Below are positions 7,303-15,263 of a stretch of DNA of 18,769 nucleotides, piece by piece. Made by a program: the position numbers and the translations under genes. The DNA is taken from the NCBI GenBank assembly GCA_021796055.1, contig JAJYOS010000014.1:1-18769 (forward strand), in the 5' to 3' direction. Origin of the DNA: Bacteroidota bacterium (GTDB lineage Bacteria; Bacteroidota; Kryptoniia; Kryptoniales; JAKASW01). Positions within the stretch are counted from its first letter, which is position 1, and each line of letters opens with the position of its first letter. The notes beneath the pieces were generated by a model. It was given only the letters and a program-made list of their open reading frames with translations, did no database searches and had not been told where the DNA came from.

Positions 7303-7989
7303 ATGGAACTGAAGATAAAAGACATTGTCGGGCTGCTGCAGGTAAACGAGAAGACAGTTTACCGCTGGATCAAAGAGAAGAAGATACCCTGCTATCGCAT
7401 CAACCACCAGTATCGGTTCAACCGGGCAGAGATCAACGAGTGGATACTCAGCAATAGAATAGAGCTGTCTTCGTCACTGATAAACCTCGGCCTCGCGGAT
7501 CACAATTTGCCGAGGCTGCTGGAGAAAGGTGGGATAGTACCGTCGGTGCCGGGTTCCAGCATCGTAGAGGTTATTACCAATGCGGTCGAACGGATACACA
7601 CTCCCCAGGGCCTGAAGAAAGAGGACATCATTCTCGCGTTGATGCGCCGCGAAGAATTGATGCCGACAGCAATCGGGAGAGGCGTGGCGATTCCTCACCC
7701 GCGCAACCCTATCGTGACTGATCCGAAGAACGCCAGCATCTCGATTTGCTACCTCGATCATCCGACAGATTTCCGCGCGCTCGACGGGCAGCCGGTTCAT
7801 ACGCTCTTTATTCTGTTCACCGCCACGCCGCGCATGCACCTCGAAGTCCTCTCTAAGATTTCCCATCTCTGCCAGAACGATCTCTTCCTGGAAAATCTAA
7901 GCTCGAGAGCAACCGAGGAAGAGGTGATGAAATATGTGCGCGAGAAGGAAAAAGAGTGGCAGACGAAGGAGCGGGCAGGGAATGATTGA
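7303..7989 (+). CDS. HTH (excisionase/MerR-like) - PTS EIIA fusion regulator
   Basis: 228 aa. Residues 1-50 form an excisionase/MerR-type helix-turn-helix (IKDIVGLLQVNEKTVYRWIK, then a basic wing around YRFNRAEINEWI). After a linker, residues about 80-220 are a fructose/nitrogen-type PTS EIIA domain (PtsN-like). The motif GRGVAIPHPRNP contains the phosphorylatable histidine, H132. EIIA domains take phosphate from HPr/NPr and so report on carbon or nitrogen status. Fused to a DNA-binding domain, the phosphate would probably tune operator binding. The gene's ATG sits where the HTH begins, and the ribosome site is weak. Its last 8 bases overlap the start of hyfB (ATGATTGA), so it is translationally coupled to the membrane complex. 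The likely role, control of this operon, is inference from position. No EIIB/EIIC transport partner is present, so a sugar-transport role is unlikely. Confidence 0.88.
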   Translation: MELKIKDIVGLLQVNEKTVYRWIKEKKIPCYRINHQYRFNRAEINEWILSNRIELSSSLINLGLADHNLPRLLEKGGIVPSVPGSSIVEVITNAVERIHTPQGLKKEDIILALMRREELMPTAIGRGVAIPHPRNPIVTDPKNASISICYLDHPTDFRALDGQPVHTLFILFTATPRMHLEVLSKISHLCQNDLFLENLSSRATEEEVMKYVREKEKEWQTKERAGND

Positions 7990-9964
7990 TTTTCTCGCCG
8001 GTGCTGCCCTGATATTTGCGGGAGGCTTCGCCGCAATTTTTGTCGTCGAAAAGGCAAAGGCGTGGGCGTTTTTCGTATTCGCCGCGGCTGCACAGTTATT
8101 CATCCTTCCTCCCGCCTTCGGGACACTCCTTAACGGCGGTCAGCTCGTTTTGCCCGTCCATTTCTCCGGACCGATCGGCACGGCATACCTGCGACTCGAT
8201 CCGCTTGCTGCACTGTTCGCTTCGGTGACTTCGGTTGGTGCACTCCTCACTTCGATTTATTCAATCGGGTACATGAAGATGTACCGAGGTCAGCGGGCTG
8301 CGCTCTCTTCGTATTTCTTCTTCGTCGGAATGATGTCCGCGTCGATGCTTCTCGTGGAGGTTACACAGAACGTGATACTCTTCCTCATCGTGTGGGAAAT
8401 AATGTCCGTCTCTTCGTTCTTCCTCGTGGCATTCGAAAACGGGGATGATGAGGTCCGCAAGTCGAGCCTTTACTATTTCATCGCGATGCAGGCGGGCGTC
8501 GCATTCCTGATCGCTGCCTTAGCATGGGCTTCGGCTGCTTCCGGTTCGCTCGACTTCTCTTCATTTGCTGCCGTGCTGTGCAAACACGACTCCGTGTCGA
8601 TGCTTCTTTTTGTCCTGTTTTTTGTCGGCTTCGGGACAAAAGCCGGCATCGTCCCGATGCACACCTGGCTTCCAAGGGCGCATCCGGCTGCGCCGACCGG
8701 TGTCTCCGCGCTCATGTCGGGAGTCATGATAAAGACCGGCATTTACGGTATACTGAGAATCCTGCTCCTCTCGGGAATCCCGGATTACAGGCTGGCTTAC
8801 GGGGTACTTGTTGTCTCGGTCATCACTGGAATTTTCGGCGTCATGAACGCAATAGCGCAGCACGACATCAAGAGGCTCCTCGCGTACCACAGCATCGAGA
8901 ACATTGGCATAATCGGAATGGGCATCGGGGTCGGTATGCTGGGGCTTGTCTACAACAATCCGCTGATCGCGATGCTCGGTTTCTTCGGCGCGGTGCTCCA
9001 TGTCGTGAATCATTTCACATTCAAAAGTGTGCTCTTCTACGGAAGCGGCGTCGTCTACTCGCAAACTCACACGAGAAACATGGACAACCTCGGTGGACTG
9101 AGTAAATACATCCCGCTGACTTCTCTGATGTTTCTCATCGCTTCTCTGGCGATCACCGGCCTTCCGCTCTTTAACGGATTCATCAGTGAGCTCGCTATTT
9201 ATCTCGGCCTGGCGAGAAGTTTTTCGGAAGGCTCAATCGCCATGGTTGTCGCCGCACTGTTCGGATTTTCAGGACTGGCCTTCATCGGAGCGATGGCGCT
9301 TCTGTGTTTCACAAAAGTATACGGCATCTGTTTTCTAGGGCTACCGCGCACGAAGTATCATGTCGAACCAAATGAAAGAGAACGGACCCTACTCGTACCG
9401 ATGGGGATCCTGACCGTTGTCATCGTGGGGATAGGTCTGCTTCCATGGCTTACAATCGACCTGCTGAAGAATGTGGTAATGGAATTCGTGCCTTCTCTCA
9501 ATCCCGATCAGTTGGTCCCTTTGACCGGTATCTTCAGGACGATCTCTGGCGCACTTGCCGCTCTGATCGGTCTGACCGGCCTCTTTTTCGGACTTAGAGC
9601 GTTTCTGTTGAGAAAGCGCAAAGTCTCCAGATACAAGACGTGGGACTGCGGCTACCAGGTCGGAAGCAGCCGACTTCAGTACACGAGCAGCTCCTTCGCG
9701 CAGCCGTTCCTTCATCTCGTCGCGGAACTTGTCCCACAGAAAATCCATGTCGAGAAACAGCCGGTCTTATTTCCCGAGGAAGCTTCGCTCGAAAGTCACA
9801 CGCAGGACCTTTCAGAGAGGTACATATTCAGACCCTCGATCGGCATCTTGAACAAATTCCTGAATCTCTTTTCTTGGATACAGAGCGGAAGGATGCAGCA
9901 GTACATCATGTACGGTCTGGTCTTTCTTGTTGTTCTTCTCATCTGGATTCTGGGGATCAAATGA
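7982..9964 (+). CDS. hyfB: HyfB-like antiporter subunit of an Ehr / hydrogenase-4-related complex
   Basis: 660 aa. An in-frame ATG occurs at 7934, but the ATG at 7982 is chosen: it has AAGGAG/AGGGA upstream, begins directly with a membrane helix (MIDFLAGAALIFAGG), and overlaps the regulator's stop by 8 bases. It is a polytopic protein of the NuoL/M/N and Mrp antiporter family (proton_antipo_M). Ion-pathway residues are present: E139 in the WEIMS helix, K220 in GTKAGIVPMHTWLP, and the HDIKRLLAYHSIENIG helix. The hydrophilic TWDCGYQ region and final helix near the C-terminus match HyfB rather than NuoL. It should pump or conduct protons or sodium in the inner membrane when the peripheral arm is reduced. 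The gene overlaps hyfC by four bases. Confidence 0.92.
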   Translation: MIDFLAGAALIFAGGFAAIFVVEKAKAWAFFVFAAAAQLFILPPAFGTLLNGGQLVLPVHFSGPIGTAYLRLDPLAALFASVTSVGALLTSIYSIGYMKMYRGQRAALSSYFFFVGMMSASMLLVEVTQNVILFLIVWEIMSVSSFFLVAFENGDDEVRKSSLYYFIAMQAGVAFLIAALAWASAASGSLDFSSFAAVLCKHDSVSMLLFVLFFVGFGTKAGIVPMHTWLPRAHPAAPTGVSALMSGVMIKTGIYGILRILLLSGIPDYRLAYGVLVVSVITGIFGVMNAIAQHDIKRLLAYHSIENIGIIGMGIGVGMLGLVYNNPLIAMLGFFGAVLHVVNHFTFKSVLFYGSGVVYSQTHTRNMDNLGGLSKYIPLTSLMFLIASLAITGLPLFNGFISELAIYLGLARSFSEGSIAMVVAALFGFSGLAFIGAMALLCFTKVYGICFLGLPRTKYHVEPNERERTLLVPMGILTVVIVGIGLLPWLTIDLLKNVVMEFVPSLNPDQLVPLTGIFRTISGALAALIGLTGLFFGLRAFLLRKRKVSRYKTWDCGYQVGSSRLQYTSSSFAQPFLHLVAELVPQKIHVEKQPVLFPEEASLESHTQDLSERYIFRPSIGILNKFLNLFSWIQSGRMQQYIMYGLVFLVVLLIWILGIK

Positions 9965-10884
9965 TGCCGAAAGCGGTAGCAGAAATCGTAATCGTTATTT
10001 CGCCTTTGTTCTTCATCGGCTTGATATCGAAAGTGAAGTCCCTCTGGGCAGGAAGAAAAGGAGCGCCGGTGCTGCAGCCGTATTATGATTTCTTCAAGCT
10101 CATGGGCAAGGGCGAAGTAATCAGCACGACGACTTCTCCTGTCTTTAGAATAGCACCGTCAATCGGCATCGCAGCCACTTTCTTTGCGTTGACGATCATC
10201 CCGATTCCGGTTTTCGGATCGGTCATACATTTTGAAGGAGATTTCGTCCTCTTTGCATACCTTCTCGGACTTTCCAAGTTTCTCATGGTGCTTGGCGCGC
10301 TCGACACCGGCAGCAGCTTCGAAGGAATGGGTGCGAGCAGGGAAGTCACTTACTCCACGATCGTAGAAACTGCGTTCTTCATAGTGATCGGTTCGCTCGC
10401 ACTACTGACACGCCATTTTTCCTTCGAGACTATATTTGCTTCCGTGAACCTTGCTTCGGGCTTCTCGCCGCTCGTGAAGATACTTCTCGTGGTATCTCTC
10501 TTCATAATGCTGCTCGCAGAAGGGAGCCGCGTGCCGGTAGACGATCCGAACACTCATCTCGAACTGACCATGATTCATGAGGTGATGGTGCTCGACTATT
10601 CCGGCCCGGACCTGGCTTTCATTCAGTACACGGCATCGTTGAAGATGACGATAATCTCGATCCTGATAGCCGATCTCCTTGTGCCTTCTTCGCTGGCGCT
10701 CATTCCGGCGTGTGCGCTCTCCGCATCGATCGTGGCTCTCGTGTTCGTTTCGGTCGGGGTCGTCGAATCGCTCATCGCTCGGTCCAGAATTTCCCATATC
10801 CCGCAGTTTCTTTTCCTTATGACCACACTCTCGCTTACCTCGTTTGCGGTCGTGGCGTTCTTTCTCTTCGGGATAATCAGATGA
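9961..10884 (+). CDS. hyfC: HyfC/NuoH-like membrane subunit
   Basis: 307 aa. The same frame is open from 9640, but the ATG at 9961 overlaps the hyfB stop in the ATGA arrangement, and the protein then starts with a helix as the family requires (MMPKAVAEIVIVISPLFFIG). This is the NuoH/HycD/EchB family, the subunit that joins the membrane arm to the redox arm and forms the quinone or proton entry region. Conserved parts include PLLQPYYDFFKLMGKGE-like sequence (here VLQPYYDFFKLMGKGE), the acidic loop EGSRVPVDDPNTHLELTMIH and the YSGPDLAF helix. About eight membrane helices are expected. The acidic residues of the EGSRVPVDDP loop, linked to ion coupling, are intact. It is followed by hyfE with another four-base overlap. 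Confidence 0.92.
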   Translation: MMPKAVAEIVIVISPLFFIGLISKVKSLWAGRKGAPVLQPYYDFFKLMGKGEVISTTTSPVFRIAPSIGIAATFFALTIIPIPVFGSVIHFEGDFVLFAYLLGLSKFLMVLGALDTGSSFEGMGASREVTYSTIVETAFFIVIGSLALLTRHFSFETIFASVNLASGFSPLVKILLVVSLFIMLLAEGSRVPVDDPNTHLELTMIHEVMVLDYSGPDLAFIQYTASLKMTIISILIADLLVPSSLALIPACALSASIVALVFVSVGVVESLIARSRISHIPQFLFLMTTLSLTSFAVVAFFLFGIIR

Positions 10885-11516
10885 CAAGCATACTGATAAT
10901 ACTTCTCGGCACCACGATGCTGTATGTTTCGTCCGTAAGCAGGATCGAAGCTTACGTGAAGACGCTGGCGGCGCAGGGCTTTCTTCTCTTTCTCCTCGTG
11001 ATGGTCGGCGTAAAGGAGATGAGCGGGCTGAACATCGCGTTTCTTGTTTTCGAGACGCTCATCGTCAAGGCGATTGTGATCCCTTATTTTCTGCTGAAGG
11101 TGATTCGTAAGAACGAGACTCCGCGCGAGATCGAACCTTATATCTCACAGTTCTATGCGCTTCTTGTGGCGACCGCAATTTTTGTTTTCGGGTTCGTCGC
11201 TGCATTCTGGGCGGCCCGCACCGGTAGCGACATAAAGCCTCTCTACTTCGGCATTTCCATAGCGATGATGATGCTGAGCCTCTTCCTCATCGTCAACCGG
11301 AAGCGGATCATCACGCACATCCTCTGTTACATGATGCTCGAAAACGGGATATTCCTCCTGTCTCTCTCCGTGGCAAACGAGCTCCCCATGCTCGTGAACA
11401 TCGGAGTGCTTCTCGATCTGTTCGTCGCCATCTATCTCTTTGCAATCTTCTTCAACAAGATCAACGAAATATATGATGGAAGTCATGTCGATGTCCTGAC
11501 GGAGCTGAAAGATTGA
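10881..11516 (+). CDS. hyfE: HyfE-like (NuoK/MrpC-related) membrane subunit
   Basis: 211 aa. The ATG at 10881 overlaps the hyfC stop (ATGA); a longer frame upstream lies inside hyfC and is not used. It is a small polytopic protein with about six helices of the HyfE family, in which a NuoK/MrpC-like unit is extended. The helix with ITHILCYMMLENGIFLLSL carries the glutamate of NuoK-type proton paths (MLENGIF). HyfE sits between the antiporter subunits and the HyfC/HyfF region in related complexes. The protein ends in a short hydrophilic tail (SHVDVLTELKD), and the stop codon is one base before the hyfF start. Confidence 0.88.
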   Translation: MTSILIILLGTTMLYVSSVSRIEAYVKTLAAQGFLLFLLVMVGVKEMSGLNIAFLVFETLIVKAIVIPYFLLKVIRKNETPREIEPYISQFYALLVATAIFVFGFVAAFWAARTGSDIKPLYFGISIAMMMLSLFLIVNRKRIITHILCYMMLENGIFLLSLSVANELPMLVNIGVLLDLFVAIYLFAIFFNKINEIYDGSHVDVLTELKD

Positions 11517-11517
11517 A

Positions 11518-12984
11518 ATGATTACCCTCGTCTTTATACTTCCGCTCGCATTCGGGCTGATAAGCTTTGTCTTGAAAAGAAAGTTTGTCAACCGGGCTGC
11601 GCTTCTCGGGTCTGCCGCTATCTTTGTCGCGGTCACGCTTCTGGTTTGGCTGAGAATCGAGTGGACGTGGCTTCCGAATTGGTTACTCGTGTTTTTCAGA
11701 TTTGACAGCATAGGTCTCTTCTTCTTCGCTGTAATGGCGATCGTTTTTGCGGGAGTGTCCTTCTACAGCCTTTCATATTTCCGTGAACATAATCTCACCG
11801 CGCGTCAGGAGTCGGTATATATTCTGGAAATGCTCGCCTTCGTGGTGGCGATGGCAGGCGTAATACTTGCAACAAACCTCGCTCTTCTCTGGGTATTCGT
11901 CGAAGCGACTACCCTGACGAGTGCGCTGCTCATATACTTCGAGAAGAAGAAATCTTCGCTCGAAGCAACCTGGAAATATATCTACATCTGTTCGGTCGGT
12001 ATCGCGCTCGCATTCGTCGGGATAACAACTCTTTCAATAGGGAGCGAGAGTATCGGATCTCTCTTCTTTAATGACCTGTACCTTCACGCATCGGAGATTA
12101 ACCCGGTGTGGCTGAAGCTTTCCTTTGCGTTCCTGTTCGTCGGGCTTGGGACAAAAGTGGGTGTGGCTCCCATACATGCCTGGCTCCCCGATGCACACTC
12201 CGAAGCTCCGTCGCCGGTGTCCGCGCTCCTCTCGGGAACGCTGCTCAACTCAGCTTTCCTCGGCATACTTCGCGTGGAGGAGATTCTTGTTCGCGCTGAC
12301 CAGCAGACGTTCTCAAATATAATACTCCTCCTCACCGGGTTTCTTTCGCTTCTTGTCAGCGCGGTCTACATGCTTCGGGTGAAAAATTACAAGCGGATGC
12401 TGGCATACTCGTCTGTCGAGAACATGGGAATCATGTTCATCGGTGTCGGACTCGGCCAGCCCGGCCTCTTTGCGGCGATGCTCCAGACAATGGCGCATTC
12501 TTTTTCCAAGACCTCACTCTTCCTCACTTCGGGCAATATTCTTCATAGATACGGCACTAAGAAGATCGAAGATGTCCGCGGATTATTGAAAAGGGATCCT
12601 GTCACAGGCTGGATTTGGATCGTGTCGTTTCTCTCGATAATCGGCATCCCGCCCTTCCCGATTTTCATAAGCAAGTTTTTTATCATAAGGGCGTTCTGGA
12701 CAAACGGCGAGGGATGGCTTGCCCTCTTGTTTTTCCTTTTCATCGTCGTCGTGACTTTCGGAATGGGGAACGCAGTCTTCAGGATGGCCTTTGTCGACAG
12801 CGATACTGAAAGTACAGGTTCCGTGAAGCTGGCTTTGTCTGCGTATCTGCCTCAGATCGTTTTGTTGGCAGTGCTGGTGGTAGTCGGGATAAACATGCCG
12901 AATCTTATCAATGAGATGTTGAGCAATGCCGCCGCATTCATTTCAAGCGGTCCGGCCGCGGCGGTCAAGGTGGCAGGAAAATGA
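11518..12984 (+). CDS. hyfF: HyfF-like antiporter subunit
   Basis: 488 aa; ATG at 11518, one base after the hyfE stop. This is the second NuoL/M/N-type ion-translocating subunit and resembles HyfF/NuoN. It keeps the pump residues E129 (WVFVEATTLTSALLIYFEKK) and K213 (GTKVGVAPIHAWLPDAHSEAP). A second lysine-containing helix follows (KNYKRMLAYSSVENMGIMFI), plus a histidine-rich helix (QTMAHSFSKTSLFLTSG). About 14 helices are expected. HyfD, the third antiporter-like subunit of E. coli hydrogenase-4, is absent, so this complex has two ion-channel modules instead of three. The stop overlaps the hyfG start by four bases (ATGA). Confidence 0.92.
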   Translation: MITLVFILPLAFGLISFVLKRKFVNRAALLGSAAIFVAVTLLVWLRIEWTWLPNWLLVFFRFDSIGLFFFAVMAIVFAGVSFYSLSYFREHNLTARQESVYILEMLAFVVAMAGVILATNLALLWVFVEATTLTSALLIYFEKKKSSLEATWKYIYICSVGIALAFVGITTLSIGSESIGSLFFNDLYLHASEINPVWLKLSFAFLFVGLGTKVGVAPIHAWLPDAHSEAPSPVSALLSGTLLNSAFLGILRVEEILVRADQQTFSNIILLLTGFLSLLVSAVYMLRVKNYKRMLAYSSVENMGIMFIGVGLGQPGLFAAMLQTMAHSFSKTSLFLTSGNILHRYGTKKIEDVRGLLKRDPVTGWIWIVSFLSIIGIPPFPIFISKFFIIRAFWTNGEGWLALLFFLFIVVVTFGMGNAVFRMAFVDSDTESTGSVKLALSAYLPQIVLLAVLVVVGINMPNLINEMLSNAAAFISSGPAAAVKVAGK

Positions 12985-14486
12985 ACGGCGCTGAAGAAAT
13001 GAGCTGGCTCGAAACAAGGAACCTGCAATCTGTCGCACTCGGCGAGATACCGGTGCATCCGATCGAAATGCTGAGACGGCACGTCATCGACAGTGTCGCG
13101 GCAGGAAAGAGGCTTGTCCAGTTCTTCGGTGACCGGACCGACAGTGGCGACACTATATACGCGGTACTTGCCGATGATAATGCATCGAGACTGTATATCG
13201 CTTCTTCGTTGCTTCGGGGGAGGAAGAGTTTTGCCTCGATGACTCCTGAAGTTCCTGCCGCTCACCTTTTCGAAAGGGAGCTGTACGAGGAGTTCGGTAT
13301 CGAACCTGTCGGCCATCCGTGGCTGAAGCCGCTCCGGAAAGGTATACCGGGAATAGATGAGAACGAGGACCAATACGGGTTCTTCAGCATGAAGGGCGAG
13401 GAGGTGCATGAGGTCGGGGTTGGACCCATACATGCTGGTGTAATCGAGCCCGGACACTTCAGGTTCTCCTGTCACGGCGAGAAAGTGTACCAGCTCGAGA
13501 TCAAGCTTGGCTTCCAGCACCGTGGAGTGGAAGAGCTGTTTGTGAGAAACGCAAGTCGTCCCATTTATCTCGAGAAGCTGGCGGAGTCGGTAGCGGGCGA
13601 CACCGTTATCGGACATGCGGGTGGATTCATCCGCGCATATGAATCGCTTGCCGGGACATCTGTCCCCAGGAGAGCAAAGGTAATTCGCACGGTAGCGCTC
13701 GAGCTTGAAAGAATAGCGGTTCATCTTGGAGACCTTTCCGCTCTTTCGGGCGATGTGGCATATCTAACGGGAAATTCCGTGTTCGGTGCGCTGCGGACAA
13801 AGGTCATAAACACGACGATGGCCATCTGCGGCAATCGTTTCGGAAGGGGATTGATGAAATTGGGAGGCGTCGATTTCGATTTCACGCCCGACCTGCACGA
13901 TCGAATCCTGGACACGATTAATAAACTGGAAGACGATGTTGCCCTCGCGTCAGAGGTGCTGTTTTCCTCGGCATCCGTTCTCGAAAGATTCGAGAAGACA
14001 GGCGTGGTCAGCAAGGAAACCGCGACGGCCATCGGGATGGTCGGTCCCGCTGCCCGCGCAAGCGGCGTTCCGGTCGACGTGCGCTCGGACCATCCGTTCG
14101 GTGGATTCGAGTTCCTTGCCGTACATAAGCTGACGCTTCCAGGCGGAGATGTCTTTGCCAGAGCATATCTAAGGTTCATAGAGATACAGCAGTCGTTAAA
14201 GATTATCAGCGAACAGCTTGGCGGATTGACTGTGGGTCCAGTCAGGCAGACGGCGGGTTTACCCGCCGCCGACCGCATAGTCGTTTCGCTTACGGAAGGC
14301 TGGCGCGGCGAGATCGCTTACGTCCTAATCTCAGACAGCGAAGCAAATATCAGAAAAGTGAAAGTCAAAGATCCCTCGTTCAACAACTGGTTCGCACTTT
14401 CGCTCGCCGTGCGCGGGGAGGGAATCTCCGATTTCCCGCTGTGCAATAAGAGCTTCAACCTCTCATATTGCGGGTTCGATTTATGA
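12981..14486 (+). CDS. hyfG: HyfG-like large subunit lacking all [NiFe] ligands (Ehr type)
   Basis: 501 aa; ATG at 12981 overlapping the hyfF stop. Residues about 15-120 are a NuoC-like domain (ELYEEFGIEPVGHPWLKPLR) and the rest is the NuoD/hydrogenase large-subunit fold (VGPIHAGVIEPGHFRF, KLGFQHRGVEELF). The N-terminal RxCGxC motif of [NiFe] hydrogenases aligns with AESVAGDTVIGHA, so both cysteines are replaced (A205, T208). The C-terminal DPCxxC motif aligns with KSFNLSYCGFDL at the very end, where both cysteines are also lost (S495, G498; C497 is off-register). There is no C-terminal extension for maturation cleavage. Four of four nickel ligands are gone, so H2 chemistry is not expected. 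The architecture matches the Ehr complexes described as links between complex I and group 4 hydrogenases, with unknown substrate. The fold is otherwise full length, so the gene is not simply decayed. Confidence 0.93.
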   Translation: MNGAEEMSWLETRNLQSVALGEIPVHPIEMLRRHVIDSVAAGKRLVQFFGDRTDSGDTIYAVLADDNASRLYIASSLLRGRKSFASMTPEVPAAHLFERELYEEFGIEPVGHPWLKPLRKGIPGIDENEDQYGFFSMKGEEVHEVGVGPIHAGVIEPGHFRFSCHGEKVYQLEIKLGFQHRGVEELFVRNASRPIYLEKLAESVAGDTVIGHAGGFIRAYESLAGTSVPRRAKVIRTVALELERIAVHLGDLSALSGDVAYLTGNSVFGALRTKVINTTMAICGNRFGRGLMKLGGVDFDFTPDLHDRILDTINKLEDDVALASEVLFSSASVLERFEKTGVVSKETATAIGMVGPAARASGVPVDVRSDHPFGGFEFLAVHKLTLPGGDVFARAYLRFIEIQQSLKIISEQLGGLTVGPVRQTAGLPAADRIVVSLTEGWRGEIAYVLISDSEANIRKVKVKDPSFNNWFALSLAVRGEGISDFPLCNKSFNLSYCGFDL

Positions 14487-14504
14487 GTCAATCGCAGGAG
14501 TGAA

Positions 14505-15263
14505 ATGCTGGACTTGCTCAAGCTAAGAAGGAAACACGGAAGTCAGGCGATTCCCGACGTAGTGAACGCGGAGCTGATGGAAAGCCATCGGGGGTTTCCG
14601 GTTATCGACGAAACGAAGTATCCTGGCGATTGGCAAAGCATAGTAGATATCTGTCCGACCGGGGCGATCTCGAAGGAGCCTGTCTCAATTGACCTCGGTA
14701 AGTGCATCTTCTGCGGCGAGTGTGAGAAATTATCGGGCGGTGCCGTCAGGTTCACCAACATACACAAGACCGCAGCATCGGACAGAAGACATTTGATCGT
14801 CGCCTCTGGATCTGAATACGACAGCTATCGTGAAAATGCTGTCGAGGTTAAGAGAGAGATACATAAACTCTTTGGCCGATCGTTGAAGCTGAGGCAGGTA
14901 TCAGCCGGCGGATGCAACGGCTGTGAAATGGAGCTGAACGCCTGCAGTAACGTCAACTTCGATATGGGAAGGTTCGGGATAGATTTTGTGGCATCGCCTC
15001 GACATGCGGACGGAGTTGTGCTGACAGGTCCCATCACAAAGAACATGGCCCCGGCTTTGATGGACGCTTACCAGAGCATCGGTGATCCGAAGGTTGTGAT
15101 TGCAGTCGGAGCCTGCGCGATAAGCGGCGGGGTTTTTGCAGAATCGGCTCAGATGAACAGATCATTTCTCAATGATGTCAAAGTCGACCTCTATGTTCCC
15201 GGCTGTCCGCCGCATCCGCTTACTTTCATAAACGGTGTGCTTGAATTTCTGGGAATATCGTAG
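14505..15263 (+). CDS. hyfI: HyfI/NuoB-like small subunit fused to a half ferredoxin domain
   Basis: 252 aa; ATG at 14505 with AGGAG just upstream, 18 bases after hyfG. Residues 1-95 are a ferredoxin-like domain with C50 (ICPTGAI) and C67, C70, C73 (CIFCGEC). In 2[4Fe-4S] ferredoxins exactly these four cysteines make one cluster, while the other four are missing here, so one cluster should remain. Residues about 125-252 are the NuoB/hydrogenase small-subunit module with C137 and C140 (GGCNGCE), C204 (VGACAISGG) and C234 (PGCPPHP), the ligands of the proximal (N2-type) cluster. The protein therefore offers a two-cluster electron path to the large subunit's altered active site. Separate HyfH and HyfA ferredoxins are not in the operon. 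It is the last gene; a weak 4-bp hairpin followed by TTTT (15266-15278) could end transcription. Confidence 0.92.
   Translation: MLDLLKLRRKHGSQAIPDVVNAELMESHRGFPVIDETKYPGDWQSIVDICPTGAISKEPVSIDLGKCIFCGECEKLSGGAVRFTNIHKTAASDRRHLIVASGSEYDSYRENAVEVKREIHKLFGRSLKLRQVSAGGCNGCEMELNACSNVNFDMGRFGIDFVASPRHADGVVLTGPITKNMAPALMDAYQSIGDPKVVIAVGACAISGGVFAESAQMNRSFLNDVKVDLYVPGCPPHPLTFINGVLEFLGIS

Noticed and set aside
7934..7981. Upstream ATG extending hyfB by 16 residues
   Set aside because: It would add a very basic peptide inside the regulator gene. The ATG at 7982 has a ribosome site, couples to the regulator's stop and starts at the first membrane helix.
9640..9960. Long N-terminal extension of hyfC
   Set aside because: The extension lies wholly within hyfB in another frame. 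The HyfC family starts at the membrane helix encoded from 9961.
12981..14486. Calling this operon a functional [NiFe] hydrogenase-4 or a formate hydrogenlyase
   Set aside because: All four nickel ligands are absent and no formate dehydrogenase or maturation gene is present.
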